Shown: positions 8,111-16,471 of the stretch, one piece after another
How positions within the stretch are numbered: position 1 is the stretch's first letter
How the letters are laid out: each line of letters begins with the position of its first letter
From: Clostridia bacterium
Lineage (GTDB): Bacteria > Bacillota_A > Clostridia > Oscillospirales > Acutalibacteraceae
DNA: 64,000 bases
Direction: 5' to 3'
Assembly (NCBI GenBank): GCA_017397065.1
Contig: JAFQKE010000003.1
Location: 16,450-80,449 of the forward strand
Notes under the pieces: generated by a model
What the model saw: the letters and a program-made list of their open reading frames with translations, nothing else
What the model was told of the DNA's origin: nothing
The model's database searches: none
Made by a program: the position numbers and the translations under genes

Positions 8111-10543
8111 ATGTCAACTAAAGAAAAGAAGATAGATATTTTAGAAGAGAGTTTGGAAAAAAGCATGCATATCCCTGCGGTTGCTCTAAGGGGACTTGTT
8201 GTGTTTCCTCACGATGTAATACATTTTGATGTAGGCAGAACAATCTCTATAAAAGCCATCGAAGCCGCAATGAGGGGTAACAGATTTGTGTTTTTAGTAC
8301 CACAAACCGACCCATCGGTGGACGAGCCCACCCGCAAAGATGTGTATGATATGGGCGTCCTTGCACGTGTCAGGCAGGTGCTTAAAATAGCTGAGGACGG
8401 CGTAAGAGTTTTGGTAGAGGGCGTTTGCAGGGCAAAGTTGGAGCTTTTTGAAACTCGTTCAGATGCAACCTTCGCTACCATAAAAACCGTTAATGAAAAA
8501 GTATCCCGCACCAAGGCCGCATATCGTGAGGCCTTGATTCGTCGTATTCATGAGGCATTTGCAAAATACACCGTATATGTTCCCAAAATGCCTAAGGATA
8601 TAAAAAACACCGTAATGACCTCTCAAAACCCCTCCTTTTTGGGTGATTACATAACAGCAGCTCTTCCTATTCCCGTAGATGATAAGCAGTATGTTTTAGA
8701 GCAGCTTAATCCCATAAAAAGGCTGGAAGTAGTGCTTGACATACTTAAAAGAGAGCTTGAAATATGCGAAATTGATGCCACTATAAGCGAAAAAACTCAC
8801 AAAAATATTGAAGAAAATCAGCGTGAATATTATCTTCGTGAGCAGTTAAAGGTTATAAGCGGAGAGCTTTATGGCGATGATGACCCCGATACCGAGCTTC
8901 GGGATTATTACGATAAGGTTGAAAATCTTTGTGCTGATGATAAGGTTAAAGACCTTTTGAAAAATGAGATAAGTAAGCTTTCAAAAATGCCTCCCGGCTC
9001 GCATGAGGCAACCGTTATCAGGGTTTATCTTGATACCTGCCTTGCCCTGCCTTTTGGCATAACCACCAAAATTAACACCGATATTAAAAAGGCCGAAAAG
9101 ATACTCGAAAAGGATCATTATGGTCTTAAAAAGGTTAAGGAGCAGATTTTGGAAACCATTAGCGTTTTCAGTCTTAAGCCCGATACTAAAGGCAATATTC
9201 TTTGCCTTGCAGGCCCTCCCGGAGTGGGTAAAACATCCATCGCAAAATCTTTGGCTAAAAGTATGGGTCGCAATTTTGAGCGTATTTCTTTAGGCGGAAT
9301 CCACGATGAGGCCGAAATTAGAGGTCACAGAAAAACCTACATAGGTGCAATGGCAGGTAAAATCATCAAAGCAATCACAACTGCAGGCAGTACAAACGCA
9401 CTTATTTTGCTTGATGAAATCGATAAACTTGCCGCCGATTATAAAGGCGATCCCGCATCGGCACTTTTAGAGGTGCTTGATGCCGAGCAGAACAACACCT
9501 TTGTAGACCATTATATTGATTTCCCCTTTGATTTAAGCAACATCTTCTTTGTAACCACCGCCAATAATATTGAGAATATCCCTGCCCCGCTTTTGGACAG
9601 AATGGATGTTATTGAGCTTCCCGGTTATTTAAGGGAGGATAAATTCCATATAGCTAAGCGCCATCTTGTTAAAAAGCAGATGGAAAAGCACGGTCTTAAT
9701 TCCTCTAACTTTAAAATGGATGATTCGGTTATAAATGACCTTATTGATTTTTATACCCGTGAGGCTGGCGTGCGTCGTTTAGAGCGTAGAATAGCCGCCC
9801 TTTGCCGTAAAGCGGCACGCAAAATTGCCGAGGGCGAAGCAAAGGTTAAAATAACCTCCAAAAATTTAAGTGAATTTTTGGGCAAGCACAAGTATTCTGC
9901 CGAGAGCATATTGCCGGAGTCTGAGGTTGGCATTATAAACGGACTTGCCTGGACGGCTGTCGGCGGCGAAATAATGCAAATGGAGGTTCTGGCGGTTGAG
10001 GGTACCGGCAAGGTGGAACTCACAGGCTCGCTCGGTGATGTTATGAAAGAGTCGGCAGGAGCTGCTGTCACTTGGGTACGTGCCAACGCCGCCGCTTACG
10101 GAATAGATAGCGATTTTTATAAAAATAAAGACATTCACATTCACGCAACCGAGGCCGCAGTTCCAAAGGACGGCCCCTCAGCAGGCGTTACAATGGTAAC
10201 AGCTTTGGTTTCTGCCCTTAGTGGTATTCCCATAAAAAACACCGTCGCTATGACGGGTGAGGTTACAATTCGTGGACGTGTGCTTCCTATAGGCGGACTG
10301 AACGAAAAAACTATGGCGGCATATCGTGCAGGCGTTAAAACGGTTATTATTCCTAAAAAGAATGAGCCCGATTTAGAGGAAATCGAACCCAAGGTGCGTG
10401 AGGCTTTAGAGTTTGTTACCGTAGATAGGGTAGAACAGGTTTTAGAGGTTGCCCTTGAAAAGGTTAAAAAAGCCGAGACAAAAACAAGCATTACCCCCAC
10501 ATTTGGCAGAAAAACCGCAACTCCCGCAAAAGCAAGACCTTAA
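8111..10543 (+). CDS. lon: ATP-dependent protease La (Lon)
   Basis: Cytoplasmic AAA+ serine protease that degrades misfolded and regulatory proteins. The 810-aa chain has an N-terminal LON substrate-binding domain (about 15-205), an AAA+ module with Walker A GPPGVGKT (368-375) and Walker B LILLDEIDK, and a C-terminal protease domain with the catalytic serine in KDGPSAGVTM (S690) and the dyad lysine in the later AGVKTVI segment. Length is normal for the family. A GGAGG ribosome site precedes it. The last 20 or so codons are Lys/Thr/Pro-rich and not conserved. engB follows directly, as in many Firmicutes. Confidence 0.97.
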   Translation: MSTKEKKIDILEESLEKSMHIPAVALRGLVVFPHDVIHFDVGRTISIKAIEAAMRGNRFVFLVPQTDPSVDEPTRKDVYDMGVLARVRQVLKIAEDGVRVLVEGVCRAKLELFETRSDATFATIKTVNEKVSRTKAAYREALIRRIHEAFAKYTVYVPKMPKDIKNTVMTSQNPSFLGDYITAALPIPVDDKQYVLEQLNPIKRLEVVLDILKRELEICEIDATISEKTHKNIEENQREYYLREQLKVISGELYGDDDPDTELRDYYDKVENLCADDKVKDLLKNEISKLSKMPPGSHEATVIRVYLDTCLALPFGITTKINTDIKKAEKILEKDHYGLKKVKEQILETISVFSLKPDTKGNILCLAGPPGVGKTSIAKSLAKSMGRNFERISLGGIHDEAEIRGHRKTYIGAMAGKIIKAITTAGSTNALILLDEIDKLAADYKGDPASALLEVLDAEQNNTFVDHYIDFPFDLSNIFFVTTANNIENIPAPLLDRMDVIELPGYLREDKFHIAKRHLVKKQMEKHGLNSSNFKMDDSVINDLIDFYTREAGVRRLERRIAALCRKAARKIAEGEAKVKITSKNLSEFLGKHKYSAESILPESEVGIINGLAWTAVGGEIMQMEVLAVEGTGKVELTGSLGDVMKESAGAAVTWVRANAAAYGIDSDFYKNKDIHIHATEAAVPKDGPSAGVTMVTALVSALSGIPIKNTVAMTGEVTIRGRVLPIGGLNEKTMAAYRAGVKTVIIPKKNEPDLEEIEPKVREALEFVTVDRVEQVLEVALEKVKKAETKTSITPTFGRKTATPAKARP

Positions 10544-10580
10544 AAAATACGGGGATTCCCGTTACATTTCAGGAGTTTTT

Positions 10581-11165
10581 ATGAATTATAATAATGTTAG
10601 TTTTGAAGCCGCTTTTGGCGATCCAAAGCAGTTTTTGGAATCAAATGTTCCCGAACTCTGCTTTGCAGGACGTTCAAACGTTGGCAAATCAAGTCTTATA
10701 AATAAGGTGTTGGGACGAAAATCCTTTGCCAGAGTCAGCACCAAACCGGGCAAGACCATCACCATAAACTTTTATAAATTAGACGGTGTAAGGCTTGTGG
10801 ATTTACCGGGCTATGGATATGCTAAAATATCAGGTAATGAGAAAATGCGTTTTGCCCGTTTAATGGAGGGCTATTTCAACGAGGGACGCAATATAAAAAA
10901 TGTTTTCTCCCTTATTGATATGCGCCACAGTCCCACCGCTGATGATATTGATATGCTCGATTTTCTGCTTGAAACAGGGCTTCCCTTTACTGTTGTGCTT
11001 ACCAAGAGCGATAAGTTAAACAAAACCGAGCGTGAAAAACGTCTTGCCGCCTTTAAAGAGGAGCTATCCTTTTTGCCGGAGGATGTAGAGGTTATACCTT
11101 TTTCGGCCGAAAAAGGCGAGGGCGTTGAGAAAATCAGAGCAATTATTGAACAGAAAGCAGAGTAG
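10581..11165 (+). CDS. engB: Ribosome biogenesis GTPase EngB/YsxC
   Basis: Essential GTPase needed for large ribosomal subunit assembly. The 194-aa protein has G1 GRSNVGKSS (30-38), G3 DLPGYG (74-79) and G4 TKSD (141-144) within a TrmE-Era-EngA-EngB-type fold. An earlier in-frame ATG at 10449 lies inside lon and has no ribosome site; AGGAG at 10571-10575 places the start at 10581, 37 nt after the lon stop. lysA begins 5 nt after its stop, so lon-engB-lysA appear to form one transcription unit. Confidence 0.95.
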   Translation: MNYNNVSFEAAFGDPKQFLESNVPELCFAGRSNVGKSSLINKVLGRKSFARVSTKPGKTITINFYKLDGVRLVDLPGYGYAKISGNEKMRFARLMEGYFNEGRNIKNVFSLIDMRHSPTADDIDMLDFLLETGLPFTVVLTKSDKLNKTEREKRLAAFKEELSFLPEDVEVIPFSAEKGEGVEKIRAIIEQKAE

Positions 11166-11170
11166 TTTAT

Positions 11171-12460
11171 ATGGAATACGGATTAGGTATAAAAAACAAT
11201 CATTTGTATTTCGGCGGTGCCGATACAGTAGAACTTGCAAAACAGTACGGCACACCGCTTTACGTTTTTGATGAGCAGCTCATAAGAGAGGCTTGTCGTG
11301 ATTTTAAAAATTCAATAGAAGACTATTATAACGGCAACGGAATGGTGCTTTACGCAAGTAAGGCATTTTCCTGCAAGGAGATGTACCGCATTGCAAATGA
11401 GGAGGGTATTGGTGTTGATACCGTATCGGCAGGCGAAATCTACACAGCTCTTTCGGCAGGCTTTCCGGCTGAAAAAATCTTCTTTCACGGTAATAATAAA
11501 ACCGACTCCGAGCTTTTTTATGCGGTAGAAAATGGCGTTGGCCACATTGTTATAGATGATTTTGGCGAGATTCAGCGTTTAAATAAAATCGCAGGAGATA
11601 TGGGCAAAACCGTTACAGTGATGCTCAGAATCAAGCCCGGTATTGATGCCCATACACACGAGTTCATTAAAACGGGTCAGAATGACTGCAAGTTTGGCTT
11701 CACCCTTGAAACGGGCGAGGCTATGGAGGCCGCAAAAAAGACAATAGAGGCTAAAAATTTAAATCTTTCGGGCTTTCATTGTCACATAGGTTCACAGATT
11801 TTCTCCACCGACCCGTTCTGCCTTGCCGCAGAGGTTATGGTAAAATTTATAAAGCAGGTTGCAGATGAAACAGGTTGCACCGTAAGCGAACTTAATCTTG
11901 GCGGTGGATTTGGTATTCGTTATACCGATGAGGATGAACCCCTGCCTTATGCCGAATTTATGAACAAGGTATCAAACGAGCTTAAGAACTGCTGCAATAA
12001 ATTATCACTGCCAATTCCCAAGGTTTTCATTGAGCCGGGAAGAAGCATTGTAGGTCACGCAGGAATAACCCTTTACACCGTCGGAAGTATAAAAACAATT
12101 CCCAATATTCGCACCTATGTTTCGGTGGATGGCGGTATGAGCGATAATCCACGTTATGCACTTTACGGTGCAAAGTATGATGCGGTTGTTGCCAATAAGG
12201 CAGAAGAGCCTAGTGATTTTGTAGCTACTATCGCCGGTAAATGCTGCGAAAGCGGAGATTTAATTGGCGAAAACATTAAAATTGCAACCCCAAAAACGGG
12301 AGATATTCTTGCAGTTTTAGCAACCGGTGCATATAACTATTCTATGGCAAGTAATTATAACAGATTGCCAAGACCTGCCGCTATAATGGTAAAGGGCGGA
12401 GAGTCTAGAGTGATAATAAATCGTGAAACCTTTGAGGATTTAATTTCAAAGGATGTATAA
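11171..12460 (+). CDS. lysA: Diaminopimelate decarboxylase
   Basis: PLP-dependent enzyme that converts meso-diaminopimelate to L-lysine. The 429-aa chain is a fold-type III decarboxylase: PLP lysine K64 in YASKAF, the phosphate-binding GGGFGIRY region, EPGRSIVGHAG, and the substrate cysteine motif CCESGDLIGE near the C-terminus. The ribosome site is weak, and the start lies 5 nt after the engB stop, so translation is probably coupled. A strong terminator (12521-12573) follows. The alternative, another alanine-racemase-like decarboxylase (ornithine/arginine), is less likely given these motifs. Confidence 0.95.
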   Translation: MEYGLGIKNNHLYFGGADTVELAKQYGTPLYVFDEQLIREACRDFKNSIEDYYNGNGMVLYASKAFSCKEMYRIANEEGIGVDTVSAGEIYTALSAGFPAEKIFFHGNNKTDSELFYAVENGVGHIVIDDFGEIQRLNKIAGDMGKTVTVMLRIKPGIDAHTHEFIKTGQNDCKFGFTLETGEAMEAAKKTIEAKNLNLSGFHCHIGSQIFSTDPFCLAAEVMVKFIKQVADETGCTVSELNLGGGFGIRYTDEDEPLPYAEFMNKVSNELKNCCNKLSLPIPKVFIEPGRSIVGHAGITLYTVGSIKTIPNIRTYVSVDGGMSDNPRYALYGAKYDAVVANKAEEPSDFVATIAGKCCESGDLIGENIKIATPKTGDILAVLATGAYNYSMASNYNRLPRPAAIMVKGGESRVIINRETFEDLISKDV

Positions 12461-12520
12461 GTAATAAAAAAGTGGATGTAGAAATTTTATTATATCCCTT
12501 TAAATATGAATAAAATAAAA

Positions 12521-12573
12521 AAATCTGCAACAAAAGTGCGAAAAAATCACTTTAGTTGCAGATTTTATTTTTA
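12521..12573 (+). terminator. lysA terminator (twin of 47366-47410)
   Basis: Long stem AAATCTGCAAC (12521-12531) with GTTGCAGATTT (12555-12565), continued by AAAGTG/CACTTT, then TATTTTTATA. Almost the same hairpin occurs at 47366-47410. Confidence 0.85.
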
Positions 12574-12757
12574 TAAATATATTAGGCAGATAAATTGTAG
12601 TTTGAAACGTGTGACGTTTCATTCAATTCCGAACAGGTTTTATGCGACAGGCTGAATCTCGTTCCGCGGCCACATAGATTTATATTTTAAGGCGGTTTTG
12701 GTTTTTGCTAACCTCGTTCCGTGGCTGGAAAGTGAGCGGTAAAATACAGTTTATAAG
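12574..12757. other. Gene-free stretch with small repeats
   Basis: No ORF. Contains the palindrome GAAACGTGTGACGTTTC and two copies of CTCGTTCCG (C/T)GGC about 55 nt apart. No promoter is recognised. Confidence 0.5.
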
Positions 12758-12805
12758 CCTTCCCCTTGATGGGGAAGGGGGACCACGATAGTGGTGGATG
12801 AGGTG
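12758..12805 (+). repeat. Repeat family 2, left copy
   Basis: Starts with the palindromic block CCTTCCCCTTGATGGGGAAG and ends GGATGAGGTG. The same two blocks appear inverted at 12829-12892, so the copies face each other. Confidence 0.7.
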
Positions 12806-12828
12806 TAGATTTGCACTAGCTTTCTTTT

Positions 12829-12892
12829 CACCTCATCTGTCATTCGCACGGCTTTTCGCCGCACGAACGCCACCTTCCCCATCAAGGGGAAG
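12829..12892 (-). repeat. Repeat family 2, right (inverted) copy
   Basis: On the minus strand it begins with the CCTTCCCC...GGGGAAGG palindrome, continues with a GC-rich hairpin centred on GCGGCGAAAAGCCGTGC, and ends GATGAGGTG. It is longer than the left copy because of that central hairpin. Confidence 0.7.
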
Positions 12893-12924
12893 ACGAAAAA
12901 GAAAGCCGTTTGTTTATATTTTTT

Positions 12925-12949
12925 CGGAAGGAGCAAGCCCCTTCCCTAC
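12925..12949. repeat. Short palindromic repeat, family 1, copy B
   Basis: 25 nt, in inverse orientation to copies A and C: on the minus strand it begins GTAGGGAAGG and ends CCTTCCG. Compared with copy A, one stem pair has changed from C-G to A-T. Confidence 0.75.
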
Positions 12950-12987
12950 AAGTTATCGTGCATCTGTTTTTTTGCATTCTCTTTTTA

Positions 12988-13779
12988 TTACTTCTTCAAT
13001 TTTTCAACATCTGCTTTGTAATCATCCAATGTTTTTTGTGTCTTTTCAATATCATCGCCCCACAATTCGCCCCTCATATCATAATAGAAACTATACACGT
13101 CAGAGCGGGTATCATACCAAACCTCATACACATCAGAGCGAGTGTCGTACCAATTTTCATATTCATCAGAATGAACATCGTACCAGTCTGAGTACGAAGG
13201 GGCATCATCAGAATCATCTAATACACCTTCATAAAGTGCATCCTGCATATCTTTTAGAAGACCGTCGTAAATGCCATCGTTCAAATCATCCGCTGCATCG
13301 TCGTAAATGCAATCATTTAACTCATCAAAGGCATCATATTTGTCATCGTTAGACATATCTGATGTCATAATCATTTCAGCATACTTAACTGCATACTCTT
13401 GCAATCTAATACAAGCCTGCTCGGTTTGAGTATTGATTTTTTCATAGAACTGTTCTACTTTTTCTGCATTCTTAACATAAGCATCGTATGTTGTTATCGT
13501 CGCTGATAATGTTTCCCATTCTGAATTCAAAGCATTAACTGTATCTTCTATATCTTTTGTAATAATGCCTTCAAGTTCTTCAATGGTGTTTGCAGATGTA
13601 TTAGTAGATGGAGTTGTGTCAACATTTGTCTTTCCGTTATCGGTGCTGATGTCGTCATTGTTATTTGTTGACTGTGTTTGATTGTTTCCTGTGTTTTGTT
13701 CGGTCTGTTGATTTTCGCCACAAGCAGATAATGATAGCACCATCATTACCACAAGTAGCAATGCAAGCAATTTTTTCAT
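12988..13779 (-). CDS. Lipoprotein with 11-residue aromatic/acidic repeats
   Basis: I do not recognise a named family. The 263-aa protein has a lipoprotein signal peptide with lipobox LSAC (Cys20), an Asn/Thr/Gln-rich linker (22-65), a helical region (65-190) and four tandem 11-residue units at about 199-242 of the form WYDTRSDVYEV. An 11-residue period suits a right-handed (hendecad) coiled coil. The protein is strongly acidic. It is predicted to be anchored on the outer face of the membrane. AGGAGG at 13788-13793 sets the start. Its mRNA carries a structured leader ending in an intrinsic terminator (13797-13960), so expression is probably controlled by attenuation. Confidence 0.8.
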   Translation of the reverse strand: MKKLLALLLVVMMVLSLSACGENQQTEQNTGNNQTQSTNNNDDISTDNGKTNVDTTPSTNTSANTIEELEGIITKDIEDTVNALNSEWETLSATITTYDAYVKNAEKVEQFYEKINTQTEQACIRLQEYAVKYAEMIMTSDMSNDDKYDAFDELNDCIYDDAADDLNDGIYDGLLKDMQDALYEGVLDDSDDAPSYSDWYDVHSDEYENWYDTRSDVYEVWYDTRSDVYSFYYDMRGELWGDDIEKTQKTLDDYKADVEKLKK

Positions 13780-13796
13780 TTGATTGTCCTCCTAAT

Positions 13797-13828
13797 AAAA
13801 AAGTGTGCGCAACCGAAGTTACACACAC
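13797..13828 (-). terminator. Leader terminator before the hendecad lipoprotein
   Basis: Read on the minus strand: stem 13828-13818 with 13813-13803, a UUCG tetraloop closed by C-G, then TTTTTT. It lies between the promoter and the ribosome site, the arrangement of an attenuator. Confidence 0.85.
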
Positions 13829-13960
13829 CGAAAAATGCATAGCTCCAGTTTGCTACCACACAAAACTTAACGCTTACAACAAGTACGCGAAAAGAGCATG
13901 CATTTTTACCAAAATAAAAATACATACTTGTCGAAAGCGTAATATTAAGTTTTGTGTGGT
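13797..13960 (-). ncRNA. Structured attenuator leader, copy 1 (unknown class)
   Basis: On the minus strand the predicted start (about 13960) is the first base of a perfect 16-bp helix (13945-13960 with 13855-13870), followed by an AT-rich bulge (13940-13944) and more helix (13935-13939 with 13871-13875; 13926-13931 with 13879-13884). The enclosed loop sequence 13898-13907 is perfectly complementary to 13831-13840, outside the helix and just before the terminator, which would make a pseudoknot; 13894-13897 can add GAGC/GCTC pairs. A second copy with changed but compensating bases is at 35340-35550. I recognise no known riboswitch or T-box motif. Confidence 0.7.
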
Positions 13961-13966
13961 AAAGCC

Positions 13967-13995
13967 ATTATAGCATAATTTTTTGAAAATGTAAA
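13967..13995 (-). promoter_or_regulatory. Promoter of leader copy 1
   Basis: Minus strand: -35 TTTACA (13990-13995), a 17-bp spacer, -10 TATAAT (13967-13972). The -10 box is followed 7 nt later by the base of the leader helix. Confidence 0.85.
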
Positions 13996-14097
13996 GAGGT
14001 CTATCTTTTTTGAGATTGGTAAAGGTTTTCAGGTTCTGCTGAAAAATGCAAAATTAGATATGCATTTTCCTTGTTTGTTACCGTATTAGACAAAATT

Positions 14098-14141
14098 AAA
14101 AGGAAACACGAAATTTTCAAAATCCTCGTGTTTCCTTTTTT
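14098..14141 (-). terminator. Terminator of the HPr-like gene
   Basis: 14-bp perfect stem AAAAGGAAACACGA (14098-14111) with its complement at 14126-14139. T-rich on both sides, so it may work in both directions. Confidence 0.85.
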
Positions 14142-14195
14142 GCTGTCATTTAGAGTGTGACGCTTAAGCCTCATTGCTTTTTTGACTTATAAATA

Positions 14196-14462
14196 TTATT
14201 TATCCTCGGGAACTTCTTTGTAAAGATTAAATCTGAAAAGCAGAGTTTCGTCATCGGGATTGGTGCAACGTATTTTAGCCTCAGAAATCTCAGCACCCTT
14301 TAAAATGTTAGCAATACCAATAATTTGGCAGAGCTTGGATTTTAAGTTAAGCACGTCACCATCGGCAGTTTCTAAAAATACATCGCCCTTGCAGTGGTCA
14401 AGCGTTTTAATAAAATCGCCAAAATCTGCATTGTGTAAAGCAATATCGTTACCATTAATCAT
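14196..14462 (-). CDS. Small HPr-like fold protein of unknown function
   Basis: An 88-aa protein. The order of hydrophobic and small residues (IALHNADFGDFIKTLDHCKG, then DGDVLNLKSKLCQIIGI) resembles the PTS phosphocarrier HPr, but the conserved active-site His of HPr is not evident, so phosphotransfer is doubtful. This resemblance is my own pattern reading and is weak. The start is taken at ATG 14462, with GGAG 8 nt upstream; the GTG at 14471 overlaps that ribosome site. The gene follows the SGNH hydrolase on the same strand after 45 nt and ends in a strong terminator. Confidence 0.65.
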   Translation of the reverse strand: MINGNDIALHNADFGDFIKTLDHCKGDVFLETADGDVLNLKSKLCQIIGIANILKGAEISEAKIRCTNPDDETLLFRFNLYKEVPEDK

Positions 14463-14507
14463 TATAAACACTCCTTTAAATTATTATATGTAAAAATAAA
14501 AATTAAA

Positions 14508-15173
14508 TTAAAATTTGTGATTGTAATCAAAATCACAGTGACTTAAAATTTCTTTAGCCATCATAACTGCGCCCATTCTGTTAGGGTGAACTCTATCCCA
14601 TGAGATTGAGGCCGAGTGACGGTAGCCAAGATATTTTTCATACATTGCCTGAAAATCAACAAAAATCAAATCGTATTTTTCGGCAAGCTCCTTGCAAATG
14701 GCGGTATATTCATCCATTTTTGCACGCATCCAGTCGGATTTGTTCGGCTCCATATAGTAGGGGGAACAAAGGAAAACGCCTTTAACATTGAGCTCATTTT
14801 TTATTCTTAAAATCATTGTTTCAACATTTTGCTTGTATTCCTCAGGTGTAACCGCCGATTCGGGTATTGCAGGCACATCAAATTGACGCCAAACATCGTT
14901 AATACCAATGCAGATTGAAACCCAGTCGGGATTAAGGTTTATAACAGCATCGTCAAAACGTTTTAAGAGATCCCGGCTGGTGTTTCCACTTACTCCGGTG
15001 TTGGTAATGCGAAGTTTTAAATCGGGGTAGCAAGCCACAAGCAGATTTTCAATTTCACGAACATACCCGTTACCAAGACTGTCAAAAAGGCCTTCGCCAA
15101 CCGGCTTTTGGCATCCTGCATCTGTAACCGAATCGCCCGTAAAAACGATTCTTTCCATATTTTTGAAAATCAT
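14508..15173 (-). CDS. SGNH/GDSL-family hydrolase
   Basis: A 221-aa esterase or lipase-type enzyme without a signal peptide, so probably cytoplasmic. The four blocks of the family are present: GDSV with nucleophile S15, an SGN glycine-asparagine block near 62-64, GIND (90-93), and DRVH (193-196) with the catalytic Asp and His. Proteins of this group deacetylate or de-esterify sugars; the substrate is unknown. AGAGGTG precedes the ATG. It starts 21 nt after ychF ends, which suggests co-transcription. The HPr-like gene follows. Confidence 0.88.
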   Translation of the reverse strand: MIFKNMERIVFTGDSVTDAGCQKPVGEGLFDSLGNGYVREIENLLVACYPDLKLRITNTGVSGNTSRDLLKRFDDAVINLNPDWVSICIGINDVWRQFDVPAIPESAVTPEEYKQNVETMILRIKNELNVKGVFLCSPYYMEPNKSDWMRAKMDEYTAICKELAEKYDLIFVDFQAMYEKYLGYRHSASISWDRVHPNRMGAVMMAKEILSHCDFDYNHKF

Positions 15174-15194
15174 TTTAAATCACCTCTTAAACTA

Positions 15195-16289
15195 TTATAC
15201 ATTAAAGCGGAAGAGTACAACGTCGCCGTCCTGCATAATATATTCCTTACCCTCACTTCTTACAAGACCTTTTTCTTTAGCGGCGGTCATACTGCCGCAC
15301 TCCATAAGGTCTTTAAAGGCAACAACCTCTGCACGGATAAATCCACGCTCAAAATCGGTGTGGATTTTGCCTGCGGCACCGGGGGCCTTTGTGCCTTTTG
15401 TAATGGTCCAGGCACGAACCTCGGGCTTGCCGGCGGTGAGATAGGAGATAAGGCCGAGCAGATCATAACAGGTTTTAATAAGGCGGTCAAGACCCGATTT
15501 ATCAAGACCCAAATCTGCAAGGAAAAGCTCCTTTTCCTCCATAGAAAGGGATGCAATCTGCGATTCCATTTCGGCACAGATAGGCAGAGTTTCGGCACCC
15601 TCTGCAGCGGCAATTTCTTTTACTGCCTTAAAGCGCTCATTACCATCAATGCCTTTTGCAAAATCGTCCTCGCTCATATTGCAGGCGTAAATTACCGGCT
15701 TTGCAGAAAGAAGTGGCATTTCAGCCAAAATCTCGGCTTCGGCATCATTTGTTTCAACCGCACGTGCAGAAACACCGTTTTCAAGCTCCTTTAAAAGACG
15801 CTGTAGGAATTCAACCTCAGGTGCTAAGGATTTATCTCCCTTCATTGCCTTTGCAGATTTATCAAGGCGTCGGGAAACCATCTCCATATCAGATAAAATA
15901 AGCTCAATATTTATGGTTTCAATATCACGTGATGGGTCAACAGAGCCCTCAACATGAATAATATCATCACTTTCAAAGCAACGAACAACGTGAACAATTG
16001 CATCAACCTCACGAATGTGAGAAAGAAATTTGTTGCCAAGACCCTCGCCCTTGGATGCACCCTTAACAAGACCTGCAATATCAACAAATTCAATAACTGC
16101 GGGGGTGTATTTTTCGGGGTCGTACATTTTTGCCAGAGCATCTAAACGCTCATCGGGAACGGCAACCATACCAACATTGGGCTCAATTGTGCAAAACGGA
16201 AAGTTTGCCGACTGTGCACCTGCATTGGTGATTGCGTTAAAAAGAGTGGATTTACCAACGTTTGGTAAACCAACAATACCTAGTTTCAT
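15195..16289 (-). CDS. ychF: Ribosome-binding ATPase YchF
   Basis: Obg-family P-loop ATPase that binds the ribosome and responds to redox stress. The 364-aa protein begins MKLGIVGLPNVGKST with G1 at 7-15, has the G3 region DIAGLVKGASKGEGLG, an inserted coiled-coil (about 135-165), and a C-terminal TGS-like domain with HTDFERGFIRAEV and MQDGDVVLFRFNV. Length and end sequence are typical. It is divergent from cdaA across a 180-bp gap, and its own promoter was not clearly recognised. Confidence 0.96.
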   Translation of the reverse strand: MKLGIVGLPNVGKSTLFNAITNAGAQSANFPFCTIEPNVGMVAVPDERLDALAKMYDPEKYTPAVIEFVDIAGLVKGASKGEGLGNKFLSHIREVDAIVHVVRCFESDDIIHVEGSVDPSRDIETINIELILSDMEMVSRRLDKSAKAMKGDKSLAPEVEFLQRLLKELENGVSARAVETNDAEAEILAEMPLLSAKPVIYACNMSEDDFAKGIDGNERFKAVKEIAAAEGAETLPICAEMESQIASLSMEEKELFLADLGLDKSGLDRLIKTCYDLLGLISYLTAGKPEVRAWTITKGTKAPGAAGKIHTDFERGFIRAEVVAFKDLMECGSMTAAKEKGLVRSEGKEYIMQDGDVVLFRFNV

Positions 16290-16405
16290 TTTGTTTGCCT
16301 CACTTAATAATTTTATACCTTTTAATTATGCCATATTTTGTATTTAAAATCAATAGTAAAATCCTTTGTGTTTAAAATAATTTTTAAAAAATTGCAAATT
16401 TCCTA

Positions 16406-16434
16406 TTGATTATAACTTTAAGTAATGTTAAAAT
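16406..16434 (+). promoter_or_regulatory. cdaA promoter
   Basis: -35 TTGATT (16406-16411), a 17-bp spacer, -10 TAAAAT (16429-16434). Confidence 0.65.
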
Positions 16435-16471
16435 AATAATGTGTATATTTTTTAGAAAGGTGTGCGGAGAA

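Noticed and set aside
12798..13352. Long plus-strand ORF rich in His and Arg
   Set aside because: It starts in the repeat region and runs antisense to the hendecad lipoprotein gene, whose repeats create its odd composition. It has no ribosome site.
13797..13960. T-box leader
   Set aside because: There is no T-box AGGGTGGNACCGCG sequence and no specifier loop, and the downstream gene is not linked to amino acids.
14041..14095. Possible remnant of a third attenuator copy
   Set aside because: GAAAAATGCA and GTTTGTTACC recall copy 1, but the helix, promoter and terminator are missing, so chance similarity is as likely.
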